Shown: piece after piece, positions 26,342-35,438 of the stretch
How positions within the stretch are numbered: position 1 is the stretch's first letter
Layout of the letters: each line of letters begins with the position of its first letter
From: Actinomycetes bacterium
GTDB taxonomy: Bacteria > Actinomycetota > Actinomycetes > Actinomycetales > Micrococcaceae
Reading direction: 5' to 3'
Assembly: GCA_023426375.1 (NCBI GenBank)
Contig: JAFAAV010000060.1
Coordinates: forward strand, 1-64,000
DNA: 64,000 nucleotides
Notes under the pieces: generated by a model
Told to the model about the DNA's origin: nothing
Databases searched by the model: none
The model's input: the letters and a program-made list of their open reading frames with translations, nothing else
Position numbers and translations under genes: made by a program

Positions 26342-26641
26342 TCAGCTCAGCATCTCGCGTAGCCGCTGCTCGTCGATGCGCAGTTGATCCCACGGGGCCC
26401 CGTCCACGAACACGACCGGAATGTAATTGCCGTAGTCGCGCAGCAGTGCGGCGTCCGTGGTGATGTCCACCTCCGAGAATTCGCTTCCGGTGTCCCGGCA
26501 CGCGGCCGTGACCACACTGCGGGCGTCCTCGCACAAATGGCAACCGGTCTTGGTGAGCAACGTCACTCGATGAGCCGGCGGCTGGGCAGCCCAGTTGCCT
26601 GCGGACAGCAGCGGTTTCTTGGAGTTCTGCGGCGAGCTCAT
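26342..26641 (-). CDS. Glutaredoxin-like (DUF836) protein
   Basis: The 99-residue thioredoxin-fold protein has a CHLC redox motif in LLTKTGCHLCEDA and the cis-Pro loop YGNYIPVVFVDG. It belongs to the DUF836/glutaredoxin-like family that often neighbours these genes in actinobacteria. It probably acts as a cytoplasmic thiol oxidoreductase. Confidence 0.85.
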   Translation of the reverse strand: MSSPQNSKKPLLSAGNWAAQPPAHRVTLLTKTGCHLCEDARSVVTAACRDTGSEFSEVDITTDAALLRDYGNYIPVVFVDGAPWDQLRIDEQRLREMLS

Positions 26642-26662
26642 GACCCCATGCTACGGGTACGG

Positions 26663-26693
26663 AAAAGGCCCCGTTCCGAGTGGAACGAGGCCT
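26663..26693 (-). terminator. Intrinsic terminator of the bS22 gene
   Basis: On the minus strand 26693-26682 and 26677-26666 form a 12-bp stem (one G-U) with loop ACTC, followed by TTTT. Confidence 0.85.
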
Positions 26694-26706
26694 ACCGCGA
26701 AGTCGC

Positions 26707-26805
26707 TTACTTCTTGTTGCGACGCTGGTGACGAGTCTTACGAAGCAGCTTACGGTGCTTCTTCTTGGACATACGCTTGCGGCGCTTCTTAATGACTGAA
26801 CCCAT
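26707..26805 (-). CDS. 30S ribosomal protein bS22 (AURKAIP1/COX24 family)
   Basis: This 32-residue, extremely basic peptide begins MGSVIKKRRKRMSKKKHRK and ends RHQRRNKK. It is the actinobacterial bS22 mini-protein, found near the decoding region of the 30S subunit in mycobacteria. GAGGGAT precedes the ATG and a textbook terminator follows. It is easily missed by length cut-offs. Confidence 0.92.
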   Translation of the reverse strand: MGSVIKKRRKRMSKKKHRKLLRKTRHQRRNKK

Positions 26806-26958
26806 AGGATCCCTCGCATTGTTGTAGACGTTGGCTGTTTGAACGGGTCGCGCGTGAACACCACCCCGCCGCCGGTCAAACCAGGCGGCAAAATCCGATG
26901 AACGGCAAACTATTGATCCACCTTACCGCCTGTGGGGCGAATCCCTGAAAATGAGAGA

Positions 26959-27744
26959 TCAGGCGCTGGCCTGCCGGGCGCGCTTCAGGCCCACCGGAGC
27001 GTTGTCCGCCGACGCCGCCGCATCACCCTGGTCATCCACCTCACCGTTGCGTCCGCGATCGGGATCGACCCCGGCCTCCTGGTACTGGTAGGTGATGTGC
27101 TCGACGGTCAGGCGCGAGGCCATGTGGAAGTCACCGGCCTCCAAAGCACTGCAGATCGCGCGGTGTTCTGCACGGATCCGGCTGGAGGTCGTGGACCACA
27201 GCGGAACGTGCCCCACCAGGGCCATGGTGTATTCGTACACGGAGTCCCGCAGGGCCGTGAACAACGCCGTCATCGCGGTATTACCGGATGACTTGACCAG
27301 GGCGATATGAAAGCTCACGTATAAATTGTGGAACTGCTTCAACCCCAGATCATCGCGGTCCATTTCGGCCATAATGGCGTGCAATTCCGAGATCGGAACG
27401 TGCTTTTCCGACGCATTCATCAGGGCCCAGGATTCCAATTCCGTGCGAGCCTGAACAATGTCCCGCAGCGGATACTCGGAAGTAGCCATGTGTAGTTGCA
27501 ACGCAGGCCCGGCGGACGCGGCCGGTTCACGAACCAGGATGGGCAGAATGGAACGGTGTGGGCCGTCGAACAGCTTGATGATCCCCTGCGACTCGAGCAC
27601 CTTCAGGGTCTCCCGCATGGAGTTACGCGAGACCCTGAAGATTGCCGCGAGGTCTTTATCAATGGGCAGTTGCTGACCCAGCACAAGGTTGCCGTCGAAC
27701 AGCTCGTTCTCGAGCCATTGCAGAACCTCACGATGAGTTGCCAT
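26959..27744 (-). CDS. GntR-family (FCD/FadR-type) transcriptional regulator
   Basis: The 261-residue protein has an N-terminal winged helix (LPIDKDLAAIFRVSRNSMRETLKV, shown here as the HTH at about residues 25-50) and a C-terminal all-helical FCD ligand domain with the metal-type histidines in HIALVKSSGN and EHRAICSALEAGD. Such regulators bind small organic acids. The divergence from and proximity to gdhA do not define a target. TAGGCT (27757-27752) lies 7 nt before the ATG, with an imperfect inverted repeat just upstream. Confidence 0.85.
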   Translation of the reverse strand: MATHREVLQWLENELFDGNLVLGQQLPIDKDLAAIFRVSRNSMRETLKVLESQGIIKLFDGPHRSILPILVREPAASAGPALQLHMATSEYPLRDIVQARTELESWALMNASEKHVPISELHAIMAEMDRDDLGLKQFHNLYVSFHIALVKSSGNTAMTALFTALRDSVYEYTMALVGHVPLWSTTSSRIRAEHRAICSALEAGDFHMASRLTVEHITYQYQEAGVDPDRGRNGEVDDQGDAAASADNAPVGLKRARQASA

Positions 27745-27765
27745 GGTCACCAGCCTAAAATCGTC

Positions 27766-27802
27766 AGTCGAGCATGTGCCAACCTCAGCAGATGCTTCGA
27801 CT
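27766..27802. promoter_or_regulatory. Imperfect inverted repeat between gdhA and the GntR gene
   Basis: AGTCGAGCAT (27766-27775) and ATGCTTCGACT (27792-27802) pair with one bulged base. It may terminate gdhA or act as an autoregulatory operator near the GntR -35 region. Confidence 0.4.
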
Positions 27803-27830
27803 CACGAGCTTACTGGGTATGACTGTGAAA

Positions 27831-29171
27831 TCAGATCAGACCCTGGGCTGACATTGCGCGTGCCACCTTGATGAATCCGGCAATATTCGCGCCGGCCACA
27901 TAGTTGCCGGGCATGCCGTATTCATCGGCAGTTTCAGCACAACGGTGGTGAATACCGCGCATAATTTCTTGCAAACGCTGCTGTGTGTAGGCAAAAGTCC
28001 ACGAGTCGCGAGAGGCGTTCTGCTGCATCTCGAGTGCAGACGTAGCCACACCGCCGGCGTTGGCCGCCTTACCGGGTGCGAAGAGCACATCTGCGTCCTG
28101 GAACATGCGGATCGCTTCCGCGGTGGTGGGCATGTTTGCGCCCTCCGCCACGACTTCCACACCGTTGGCGAGCAGCTTCTTGGCCTGGCGACCGTTGAGC
28201 TCGTTCTGGGTGGCGCACGGCAGGGCCACGGAGCCCGGAACGTCCCACACGGAACCGTCGGAGATGAACCGTGCGCGGCCGCCCTTGCGTTCTGCGTACT
28301 GGCTGATGCGGGCGCGTTCCACCTCCTTGACCTGCTTGAGCAGATCCAGGTCGACACCGTCGGGGTCCACCACGTAACCACTCGAGTCCGAGGCGGTGAG
28401 CACCTTGGCACCCAGCGACTGCGCGCGCTCGATCGCGTAAATGGCCACGTTGCCGGAACCGGACACGAGCATCTCGCGGCCGTCCATGTCCTGACCGCGA
28501 GTCTTGAGCATTTCCTCGGCGAACATCACGGTGCCGTAGCCGGTGGCCTCGGTGCGCACGAGCGAACCGCCCCAGGCTAGGCCCTTACCGGTGAGCACAC
28601 CGGACTCGTAGCGGTTGGTGATGCGCTTGTACTGACCGAACAGGTAACCGATCTCGCGGCCGCCCACGCCGATGTCGCCGGCGGGCACATCCGTGTACTC
28701 GCCGATGTGGCGGTACAGCTCGGTCATGAAGGACTGGCAGAACCGCATAATTTCGGAATCGGAGCGACCGGAGGGGTCGAAGTCCGAGCCACCCTTACCG
28801 CCGCCGATGGGCATGCCGGTCAGGGAGTTCTTGAAGATCTGTTCGAAGCCCAGGAACTTGACGATGCCCAGGTAGACCGAGGGGTGGAAGCGCAGACCGC
28901 CCTTGTAGGGACCCAATGCCGAGTTGAACTCCACGCGGAAACCGCGGTTGATGTGCACACGGCCGTTGTCGTCGGTCCAGGGCACACGGAAAATGATCTG
29001 GCGTTCGGGCTCGCAGATGCGCTCGAGAATGGCCGACTCGAGCAGTTCGGGGTGGCGCGCAACCACGGGGCCCAGCGATTCGAAGACTTCGTCGACTGCC
29101 TGGTGGAACTCGGACTCGCCAGGGTTGCGAGCGATGACTGCTTGCCGAACCGGAATCAAATTCTCGTGCAT
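27831..29171 (-). CDS. gdhA: NADP-type glutamate dehydrogenase
   Basis: The 446-residue protein matches hexameric bacterial GDH. The catalytic-lysine motif is PIGGGKGGSDFDP near residue 122, followed by DVPAGDIGVGGREIG, the dinucleotide-binding VSGSGNVAIYA and VAEGANMPTT. It aminates 2-oxoglutarate with ammonia to give glutamate. AGGAG precedes the ATG. It follows the ArsR-type gene by 42 bp on the same strand. Confidence 0.94.
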   Translation of the reverse strand: MHENLIPVRQAVIARNPGESEFHQAVDEVFESLGPVVARHPELLESAILERICEPERQIIFRVPWTDDNGRVHINRGFRVEFNSALGPYKGGLRFHPSVYLGIVKFLGFEQIFKNSLTGMPIGGGKGGSDFDPSGRSDSEIMRFCQSFMTELYRHIGEYTDVPAGDIGVGGREIGYLFGQYKRITNRYESGVLTGKGLAWGGSLVRTEATGYGTVMFAEEMLKTRGQDMDGREMLVSGSGNVAIYAIERAQSLGAKVLTASDSSGYVVDPDGVDLDLLKQVKEVERARISQYAERKGGRARFISDGSVWDVPGSVALPCATQNELNGRQAKKLLANGVEVVAEGANMPTTAEAIRMFQDADVLFAPGKAANAGGVATSALEMQQNASRDSWTFAYTQQRLQEIMRGIHHRCAETADEYGMPGNYVAGANIAGFIKVARAMSAQGLI

Positions 29172-29213
29172 GGGTCTCCTGCCGTCTATCGGTTGTAGGT
29201 GCTCACCGCGCCA

Positions 29214-30032
29214 TCAACGCCGCGAGCTGCGCCCGCGCCGCCGGAACCCGGTCAGAGTGGACAGCAGACCGCTCTGACGCCGGTGTGCGCCTCCGCTGCG
29301 AGCAGGGGGAATCCCGAATTCGGGTTTCGTGGAACTCGAATCATCGGACTCATCAGAATCCGCGCTGGACTCAGCGGAAGTAACGTCGGTGTTAGCCCCC
29401 ACACTAGCGCCTGTGACCTCAACCTCTGTGTCCAAGGCAACAGCATCCGGAAGTGTTGAAATGTTCGAAACATCAGAATCCTCCAGAAGTTCCTGAAGGT
29501 TTTCCTGGCCAATTTCGGGCTCCTCGTCCGAAATCACCTCGAACACTGGAGATTCTGCAACCTCCGGTTGAAATTCCAGCGGGTCAGAGGTTTCGTTGAT
29601 CTCCGCTTCCATCCGGTCCTGCTCGTGTTCCTCGGTTGCTTGCGCCGCCGTGAACCAGGGGAGGTTCCGCGGCTCCTCCGCGGCCGGGGGTGCGACGACC
29701 GACTCGGAGTCGTCCGTCTCACCAACGGGTTCGACTGTGTCTTCCGCTACCGCTTCATCCGCAGTCTCTTCAGCCCCGGTCAGCAGGTCTTCGATCCACG
29801 CCGTGACCTCTCGCAGGGGCTGCGGCTCCACACTGTAGAAACGTTTCTGCCCTTCGGCCCGCGTTGCCACCAGACCGGTATCGCGCAGCACCTTGAGGTG
29901 CTTGGACACTGTGGGCTGGGAAACTTCCAGTTCTTCGACCAACTCTCCCACCGGGCGTGAGCCGTTGCGCAGGGCGGAGAGGATCCGCCGACGAGTGGGG
30001 TCGGAAAGAGCTGAATATGAATCATTGGCCAT
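29214..30032 (-). CDS. ArsR-family regulator with long acidic C-terminal extension
   Basis: Residues 1-80 form a classic ArsR winged helix (LSDPTRRRILSALRNG; VSQPTVSKHLKVLRDTGLV; KRFYSVEP). No metal-binding cysteines are visible. The remaining ~190 residues are strongly acidic, rich in Glu, Asp, Ser and Thr, and end in a basic GFRRRGRSSRR tail. Ordinary ArsR proteins are 100-120 residues, so the tail is unusual. TAGGGT lies 7 nt before the ATG. The function of the tail is unknown. Confidence 0.8.
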   Translation of the reverse strand: MANDSYSALSDPTRRRILSALRNGSRPVGELVEELEVSQPTVSKHLKVLRDTGLVATRAEGQKRFYSVEPQPLREVTAWIEDLLTGAEETADEAVAEDTVEPVGETDDSESVVAPPAAEEPRNLPWFTAAQATEEHEQDRMEAEINETSDPLEFQPEVAESPVFEVISDEEPEIGQENLQELLEDSDVSNISTLPDAVALDTEVEVTGASVGANTDVTSAESSADSDESDDSSSTKPEFGIPPARSGGAHRRQSGLLSTLTGFRRRGRSSRR

Positions 30033-30076
30033 AGGAATCACCCTAAACGTGAATCCCGATCAGGCCCCAATCAGTC

Positions 30077-31288
30077 TCAGTCGTACCAGGGGTCCAATCC
30101 CCAGTGGGGGAAGACTTCCTTGCGGGTGGCCATGATGGAGCGGTCGGTCTCGTCGTTGGGATCGAATCCGATCTCCCACGAGCGCCACCACAGATCCACG
30201 TTGTCACCCATCATCTCGGGTGCGTGCCCGCCGTACTTCTCGTCCATGTAAGTCCGCCATTCCTGCGGAACCGCGGTGGTCACCGCGACAGGGTGGCCAC
30301 TGGCGATGCCCACCAAATGAGCCCAGGAGCGCGGTACGGCGTCGTGGCAGTCGTAACCGCCTCCGCCGGTCGCGATCCAACGCCCTTCACAGACTTCGTC
30401 AGCGAGTTCGGAGACAGCCAGGGCGATCTGACGCTGACCGTCGATACTCACGCGCAGGTGCGTGAGTTGGTCCTGGAAGTGGGAATCACAGCCGTGCTGG
30501 GACACGATCACCTCGGGACGGAACTCCCGCACGAGAGGTGGGACTACGGCGTCGTAGGCGCGCAACCACTGGGAATCATCCGCCCGCGTGGGCATGGCCA
30601 CGTTGACCGAAGTACCTGCGGACTGGCCCTCGCCGATCTCGTTGGCGAAGCCCGTTCCGGGGAACAGCGACAGGCCGGTTTCGTGAAGGGAGATGGTCAT
30701 GACGCGCGGGTCGTCGAAGAAAATGGACTGGGTGCCGTCACCGTGGTGGCCGTCCACGTCGATGTAGACCACGCGCTGCACACCGTTGTCAAGCAAATAT
30801 TGGATGGCCACGGCGCAGTCGTTGTAGACACAGAACCCGCTGGCCTTGTCGCGAGCAGCGTGGTGCATACCGCCGCCAAAGTTGACGGCGTGCACGGCTT
30901 TACCGTCCAGAATGTCCACCGCACCTTGGTAGGAACCGCCCACCAAACGTGCACTGGACTCGTGGATACCCGCGTAACCGGGAGTGTCTTCCGTACCCAG
31001 ACCGCATTCGGGGATCTCGATGGTGGGGTCGTCGGAGACCTTGTGAACCGACTTCACGTACTCCGCGGTGTGAGCCAACTGGAGCACCTGATCGTCCGGA
31101 ACTTCGGGAACCTCCACCCGCACGTTCTCCGCGGTGTCCAAACCCAACTGCTGAACCAACCGCATAGTGGCGTCCAGACGGGACGGGCGCATGGGGTGGT
31201 AATCCCCGAAGTTGTACTGGAGCAACTGGGGATCCCAATAAACACTGGTGGGGTACACGGCGCCTTTGCCGTTTGTTGCAGGGCTCAC
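30077..31288 (-). CDS. acuC: AcuC-like histone deacetylase family protein
   Basis: The 403-residue protein belongs to the zinc-dependent deacetylase family: GGGMHHAARDKASGFC (catalytic histidine pair), YIDVDGHHGDGTQ (Asp and His zinc ligands) and SQHGCDSHFQDQL (second Asp). In Bacillus AcuC is linked to acetoin use and deacetylation of acetyl-CoA synthetase; an acs gene lies at 57190. It starts at GTG 31288, with TCTAAT 6 nt upstream and no Shine-Dalgarno. Confidence 0.88.
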   Translation of the reverse strand: MSPATNGKGAVYPTSVYWDPQLLQYNFGDYHPMRPSRLDATMRLVQQLGLDTAENVRVEVPEVPDDQVLQLAHTAEYVKSVHKVSDDPTIEIPECGLGTEDTPGYAGIHESSARLVGGSYQGAVDILDGKAVHAVNFGGGMHHAARDKASGFCVYNDCAVAIQYLLDNGVQRVVYIDVDGHHGDGTQSIFFDDPRVMTISLHETGLSLFPGTGFANEIGEGQSAGTSVNVAMPTRADDSQWLRAYDAVVPPLVREFRPEVIVSQHGCDSHFQDQLTHLRVSIDGQRQIALAVSELADEVCEGRWIATGGGGYDCHDAVPRSWAHLVGIASGHPVAVTTAVPQEWRTYMDEKYGGHAPEMMGDNVDLWWRSWEIGFDPNDETDRSIMATRKEVFPHWGLDPWYD

Positions 31289-31423
31289 ACCCCCATTAGA
31301 TCATTGACCACGCCTTACCGGGCCGTGGTTCGCACTGTGACGGACAAAATAGGGCAATAATGTCCTGACTGCCCCGCGCGCAGCCACTATGGGTTTACTG
31401 CTTGTGACGTTGGAGGAGGTGTG

Positions 31424-32866
31424 GTGAGCGAACTCGAAGAGGCCGATCCGGTCCCCGACCACCCCGCAGCAGTTTCCAACGATCCGTTACCCACACGCAT
31501 GGCACGCGGCGTGCGTGATTTCGTGGACGGAATCGCCAACTCCTCACCGGCCCGCCTGGCTGTCATCGTGTTCGTGATCGTGGACCTGGCCTTCGCCGCC
31601 CTGCTCTGGATGCCCGTGTCTGCGGCCCCGGGCAAGGACACGAGCGTTGCGGATGCAGTCTTCACCGCGACCTCAGCCGTGACCGTGACCGGGTTGACCA
31701 CGGTGTCCACGGCTGATCAATGGTCCCTGTTCGGCCAAGTGGTCATCCTGGTGGCCATCCAGATCGGTGGTCTGGGTACCCTCACCATGACCTCGCTCCT
31801 GGCGCTGGCCATCGGGCGGAAATTGGGGCTGAAGTCCAAATTGATCACCCAGGAGGCGCTCAACATCGGTCGCCTGGGCGAGGTCGGTTCGTTGCTGCGC
31901 ATCATCGTGGTCACCTCCATAACCATTGAGGCCGCGTTGACCGTAGTCCTGACATTGGGCTTTCTGGTGGCTGGGGAGCCGATCCACACGGCGCTGTGGC
32001 ACGGCGTGTTCTACGGAATCTCGAGCTTCAACAACGCGGGTTTCACACCCCACAGTGACGGTCTGGTGCCCTATGACCACACGGGCCTGGATTCATGGCT
32101 GATCCTGTTTCCCATTTGCATCGGCGTGTTCATCGGCTCGCTGGGATTCCCCGTGATCTTGGTGCTGCGCGAGGCGGGATTCCGCTTCACCCGCTGGAAC
32201 CTCAACGCTAAATTGACCCTGCTGACCACGGGTGTCCTGCTGGTCATCGGGTGGTTGCTGTTCTCGAGCTTCGAGTGGGACAACCAGGCCACGATCGGTG
32301 ACAAACCGGTGGGCGAACGCATCTTCCACGGCTTCTTCGCCTCTGTGATGATGCGCTCGGGTGGTTTCAACCTGGTGGACATGACGGACACCTCCCCCGT
32401 CACACTGTTGCTCACGGACGCCCTGATGTTCGTGGGCGGCGGCTCAGCATCGACCGCCGGCGGCATCAAGGTGACCACGCTGGCTGTGGTGTTCTTGGCG
32501 ATCCTGGCCGAAGCGCGCGGTGACAAGTCCGTGATCGCGTTCTTCCGTACCATCCCGGATTCAGTGCTGCGCATTGCCATTTCGGTGATCATGATGGGTG
32601 CCACGGTGGTGCTCACCGGTTCCGCGATCCTGGTGGGGCTCACCGGCCGTCCACTGGATCACGTGCTGTTCGAGGTCATCTCCGCGTACGCCACGTGCGG
32701 ACTCAGCGTGGGGGTTTCCGCAGATGCCACGGACGCCGGAAAATACGTACTGGCCGTCATCATGCTCATCGGCCGTATCGGCACCAACACGGTGGCCACG
32801 GCGCTCGCGTTGCGATCACGGCGTAGGTTGTACTCCTACCCGGAAGAAAGGCCCATCATTGGCTAA
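31424..32866 (+). CDS. TrkH/KtrB-family potassium transporter subunit
   Basis: The 480-residue membrane protein has the four pore-loop repeats of the Trk/Ktr family: TSAVTVTGLTTV near residue 85, SSFNNAGFTPH near 200, MMRSGGFNLVDM near 310 and SAYATCGLSVG near 420, each with a central selectivity glycine. It conducts K+ (with Na+ in some Ktr systems) and is gated by the RCK subunit encoded next. GGAGG lies 7 nt before GTG 31424; GTG 31421 is also possible. Confidence 0.92.
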   Translation: MSELEEADPVPDHPAAVSNDPLPTRMARGVRDFVDGIANSSPARLAVIVFVIVDLAFAALLWMPVSAAPGKDTSVADAVFTATSAVTVTGLTTVSTADQWSLFGQVVILVAIQIGGLGTLTMTSLLALAIGRKLGLKSKLITQEALNIGRLGEVGSLLRIIVVTSITIEAALTVVLTLGFLVAGEPIHTALWHGVFYGISSFNNAGFTPHSDGLVPYDHTGLDSWLILFPICIGVFIGSLGFPVILVLREAGFRFTRWNLNAKLTLLTTGVLLVIGWLLFSSFEWDNQATIGDKPVGERIFHGFFASVMMRSGGFNLVDMTDTSPVTLLLTDALMFVGGGSASTAGGIKVTTLAVVFLAILAEARGDKSVIAFFRTIPDSVLRIAISVIMMGATVVLTGSAILVGLTGRPLDHVLFEVISAYATCGLSVGVSADATDAGKYVLAVIMLIGRIGTNTVATALALRSRRRLYSYPEERPIIG

Positions 32867-33527
32867 GAATTCATCCCATTCATCGCCGGTCCTGGTGATC
32901 GGGCTGGGCCGATTCGGGTCCGCCACCGCCCAGCAACTGGTCCGCCAGGGAAATGAAGTCCTGGGCGTGGAGCGCGACGCCGCTCTGGTGCAGAAGATGT
33001 CCGGGCAGCTCACGCACGTGGTCGAGGCCGAGGCCACGGACATCGATGCCCTTCGTCAGTTGGGTGCCAGCGATTTCACCGCCGCGGTCGTGGGCGTGGG
33101 CACCTCGATCGAGTCCTCCGTGCTGATCACCGCCAACCTGGTGGATCTGGGCATCGACCGGATCTGGGCCAAGGCCATCTCCCCCGCCCACGGCAAGATT
33201 CTGGCCCGCATTGGTGCCCACCACGTGATCTTCCCCGAGGCGGACGCCGGCCGTCGCACCGCGCACCTCGTGTCCGGTCGGTTGCTGGACTACATCGAAT
33301 TCGACGACGATTTCGCAATCGTCAAGATGTACCCGCCCCGTGAGACCCAGGGCTTCACGCTGGGTGAGTCGGACGTACGTTCCAAGTACGGCGTGACCGT
33401 GGTGGGAGTGAAGTCCCCCGGTGAGGACTTCACCTACGCCCGACCGGAAACCATGGTGACCTCGCGAGACCTGCTGATCGTCTCCGGACACGTGGATCTG
33501 ATCGAACGTTTCGCCGCGAGGCCCTAG
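32859..33527 (+). CDS. TrkA/KtrA-family potassium gating subunit
   Basis: The 222-residue soluble RCK protein has an N-terminal Rossmann domain (VIGLGRFGSATAQQLV) and a C-terminal TrkA_C domain. It binds nucleotides and gates the TrkH/KtrB channel. The start is a TTG at 32859 preceded by GGAAGAAAGG and overlapping the channel gene's stop by 8 bp. The frame continues upstream within the channel gene, but family alignment supports the TTG. Confidence 0.9.
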   Translation: MAKNSSHSSPVLVIGLGRFGSATAQQLVRQGNEVLGVERDAALVQKMSGQLTHVVEAEATDIDALRQLGASDFTAAVVGVGTSIESSVLITANLVDLGIDRIWAKAISPAHGKILARIGAHHVIFPEADAGRRTAHLVSGRLLDYIEFDDDFAIVKMYPPRETQGFTLGESDVRSKYGVTVVGVKSPGEDFTYARPETMVTSRDLLIVSGHVDLIERFAARP

Positions 33528-33606
33528 TCCGGATCGCTGCAGCGAGCCTAGGCTGGAGCTCCGGCACCGGGTCGGGAGCCACGCGAACAGCTAGGGGTCG
33601 AGCACC

Positions 33607-34386
33607 ATGGGTGAATACCGCATGATCCGGGACGCAGATCTCTGGGTCGAGGAACGCGGCCAGGGTGATCCCGTGCTCCTGCTCCACGGCGGCATGAGCG
33701 ACGTCGAAGAATTCGAATCGACTCTTTTCGGCCTCGTGGACACGTTTCGCGTGGTCGGTTACGACCGCAGGGGGTTCGGGCGCAGCGCCGACACCGGGGA
33801 TTTCACCCTTACCGAGATGGCCGACGACGCCGCCGCCATCATCGAGTCCTTGGGTGCGGGCCCGGCGAACGTGATCGGCTACAGCGCGGGTGGCATGGTG
33901 GCCATGGCTCTGGCCATTGAGCACCCCGAGCTGGTGCGGTCGCTGACCGTGATCAGTTCCGCGCTCGGTGCCCAGGACTGGATCATCCGTCCTCAGCCGC
34001 CCACCGGGGATTCTCCGGACGCAGGTTACCCCGCCATGATCGTGGACCGCTACGCCCAATTGTCACCGGACGGACCCGAGCACTTCCCGGAACTCGTCCG
34101 CAAGGTGTCCGAGCTGGCAACCCAGGACGTGGCACCGGCGGACGCGCTGGCTTCCTACCCGGGCCGGGCGTTGATCGTGAGCTCCGACGATGATCTGGTG
34201 ACCCTGGAGAGCCAGCTCGCCCTCTACAGGACACTGCAGAAGGGCGAACTGGCCGTGGTCCCTGGAACGTCACACATGCTGATGTTCGAGAAGCCCCAGG
34301 TGGTCACGGACATCATCCGCAATTTCCTGAATGGAGCGGAACCGACCACGTACTTCCCAATTCACCGGGCGAGGTCGGACAACTAG
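33607..34386 (+). CDS. Alpha/beta-hydrolase fold protein
   Basis: The 259-residue protein has the oxyanion motif LLLHGGMSD near residue 24, the nucleophile elbow GYSAGGM (Ser) near residue 98, and the late histidine in PGTSHMLMFE. This is a typical carboxylesterase/lipase-like triad. The substrate is not predictable. It ends 6 bp from the convergent proC gene. Confidence 0.83.
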   Translation: MGEYRMIRDADLWVEERGQGDPVLLLHGGMSDVEEFESTLFGLVDTFRVVGYDRRGFGRSADTGDFTLTEMADDAAAIIESLGAGPANVIGYSAGGMVAMALAIEHPELVRSLTVISSALGAQDWIIRPQPPTGDSPDAGYPAMIVDRYAQLSPDGPEHFPELVRKVSELATQDVAPADALASYPGRALIVSSDDDLVTLESQLALYRTLQKGELAVVPGTSHMLMFEKPQVVTDIIRNFLNGAEPTTYFPIHRARSDN

Positions 34387-34392
34387 CGAGAG

Positions 34393-35232
34393 TCAGTCGC
34401 CGCAGTATTCCTGTTCCATCTCATCCCCGCGCTCAGCGGAGGCCGTGGCACCGGCTGCGATCACGTCGCGTAGACCGCGATCGTCAAACGTGTTGATGGC
34501 CTTCTCGGTGGTGCCGCCGGGGCTCGTGACGGCCTTTCGCAAGGCGGCGGGATCGGCGTCGTCGGGGCTGAGCAGCACGCCCGCGCCCGCGACCGTTTCC
34601 TTGGCCAGGACGCGCGCGACGTCGCTCGGGAGACCGAGTTTCTCGCCCGCCTGCTGCATGGCCTCGGCCAGGTAGAAGACGTAGGCGGGGCCGGAACCCG
34701 AGACGCCGGTGACCGCCCGGACCAGGTGCTCCTCGACCTCGACCACGGTGGCGACCGAAGCGAGAACTTCCTTGACGGCCTCCAGCTGGTCCTTGGTCGT
34801 GTGCGTTCCGGGAGTCACCGAGATGACGCCGCGGCCCACGCTCGAGGGAGTGTTGGGCATGGTGCGCACCACGGGCTGACCTTCGGGGAGTGCCTTTTCG
34901 AGGGCGTCAATCGTGATGCCCGCGGCCACGGAGGCGACCACGGTCTTGGGCTGCAGGGCCGGAGCGATCTCACGGGCGAGGTCCAGAATGGCGTAGGGCT
35001 TCACACCCAGCAGCACCACGTCTGCGTCCTTGACTGCCTCGAGGTTGGCCTTCTCATTCTCTTCGCCGGAGAGCACGGTGACTCCGGTGTCCTCGCGCAG
35101 TTTTTCGGCGGAGGCTGCGGACTTGGTGGTCGCGCGCACTCGCTCGGCGGGCGTGCCACCGGCCAGGACACCGCGCAGGATGGATCCGTTCATGGATCCC
35201 GAACCGAGGAAGGACAGGACGAGCTCGCTCAT
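34393..35232 (-). CDS. proC: Pyrroline-5-carboxylate reductase
   Basis: The 279-residue enzyme has the N-terminal Rossmann motif FLGSGSMNGSILRG and the ProC signature region near residue 220, rich in Gly, Ala and Ser (TGVSGSGPAYVF). It reduces pyrroline-5-carboxylate to proline. AAAGGAG lies before the ATG at 35232; the frame extends upstream to 35340 without support. The order proC, TIM-barrel, ppx matches M. tuberculosis Rv0500-Rv0496. Confidence 0.93.
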   Translation of the reverse strand: MSELVLSFLGSGSMNGSILRGVLAGGTPAERVRATTKSAASAEKLREDTGVTVLSGEENEKANLEAVKDADVVLLGVKPYAILDLAREIAPALQPKTVVASVAAGITIDALEKALPEGQPVVRTMPNTPSSVGRGVISVTPGTHTTKDQLEAVKEVLASVATVVEVEEHLVRAVTGVSGSGPAYVFYLAEAMQQAGEKLGLPSDVARVLAKETVAGAGVLLSPDDADPAALRKAVTSPGGTTEKAINTFDDRGLRDVIAAGATASAERGDEMEQEYCGD

Positions 35233-35438
35233 GCGAAAGCTCCTTTCGATAGCGAATCTGGGCTTGTCTTGACCGTATCGCGCTCGTGAAGGCAAAGAAA
35301 ACGCTGCGGGGAACTGCCCAGGAGAGGCCCCACCCTGCATTGCCAGTTGATCTTCAGGCTCTACTCGGTTGATTCCCCACCGGGCCTTTTATGGTGGTCA
35401 CACCTCAATTGGTGCGAGTGAATACAGGGAACGGACCC

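Noticed and set aside
30104..31360. 418-codon plus-strand frame opposite acuC
   Set aside because: Shadow; acuC has intact zinc-deacetylase motifs.
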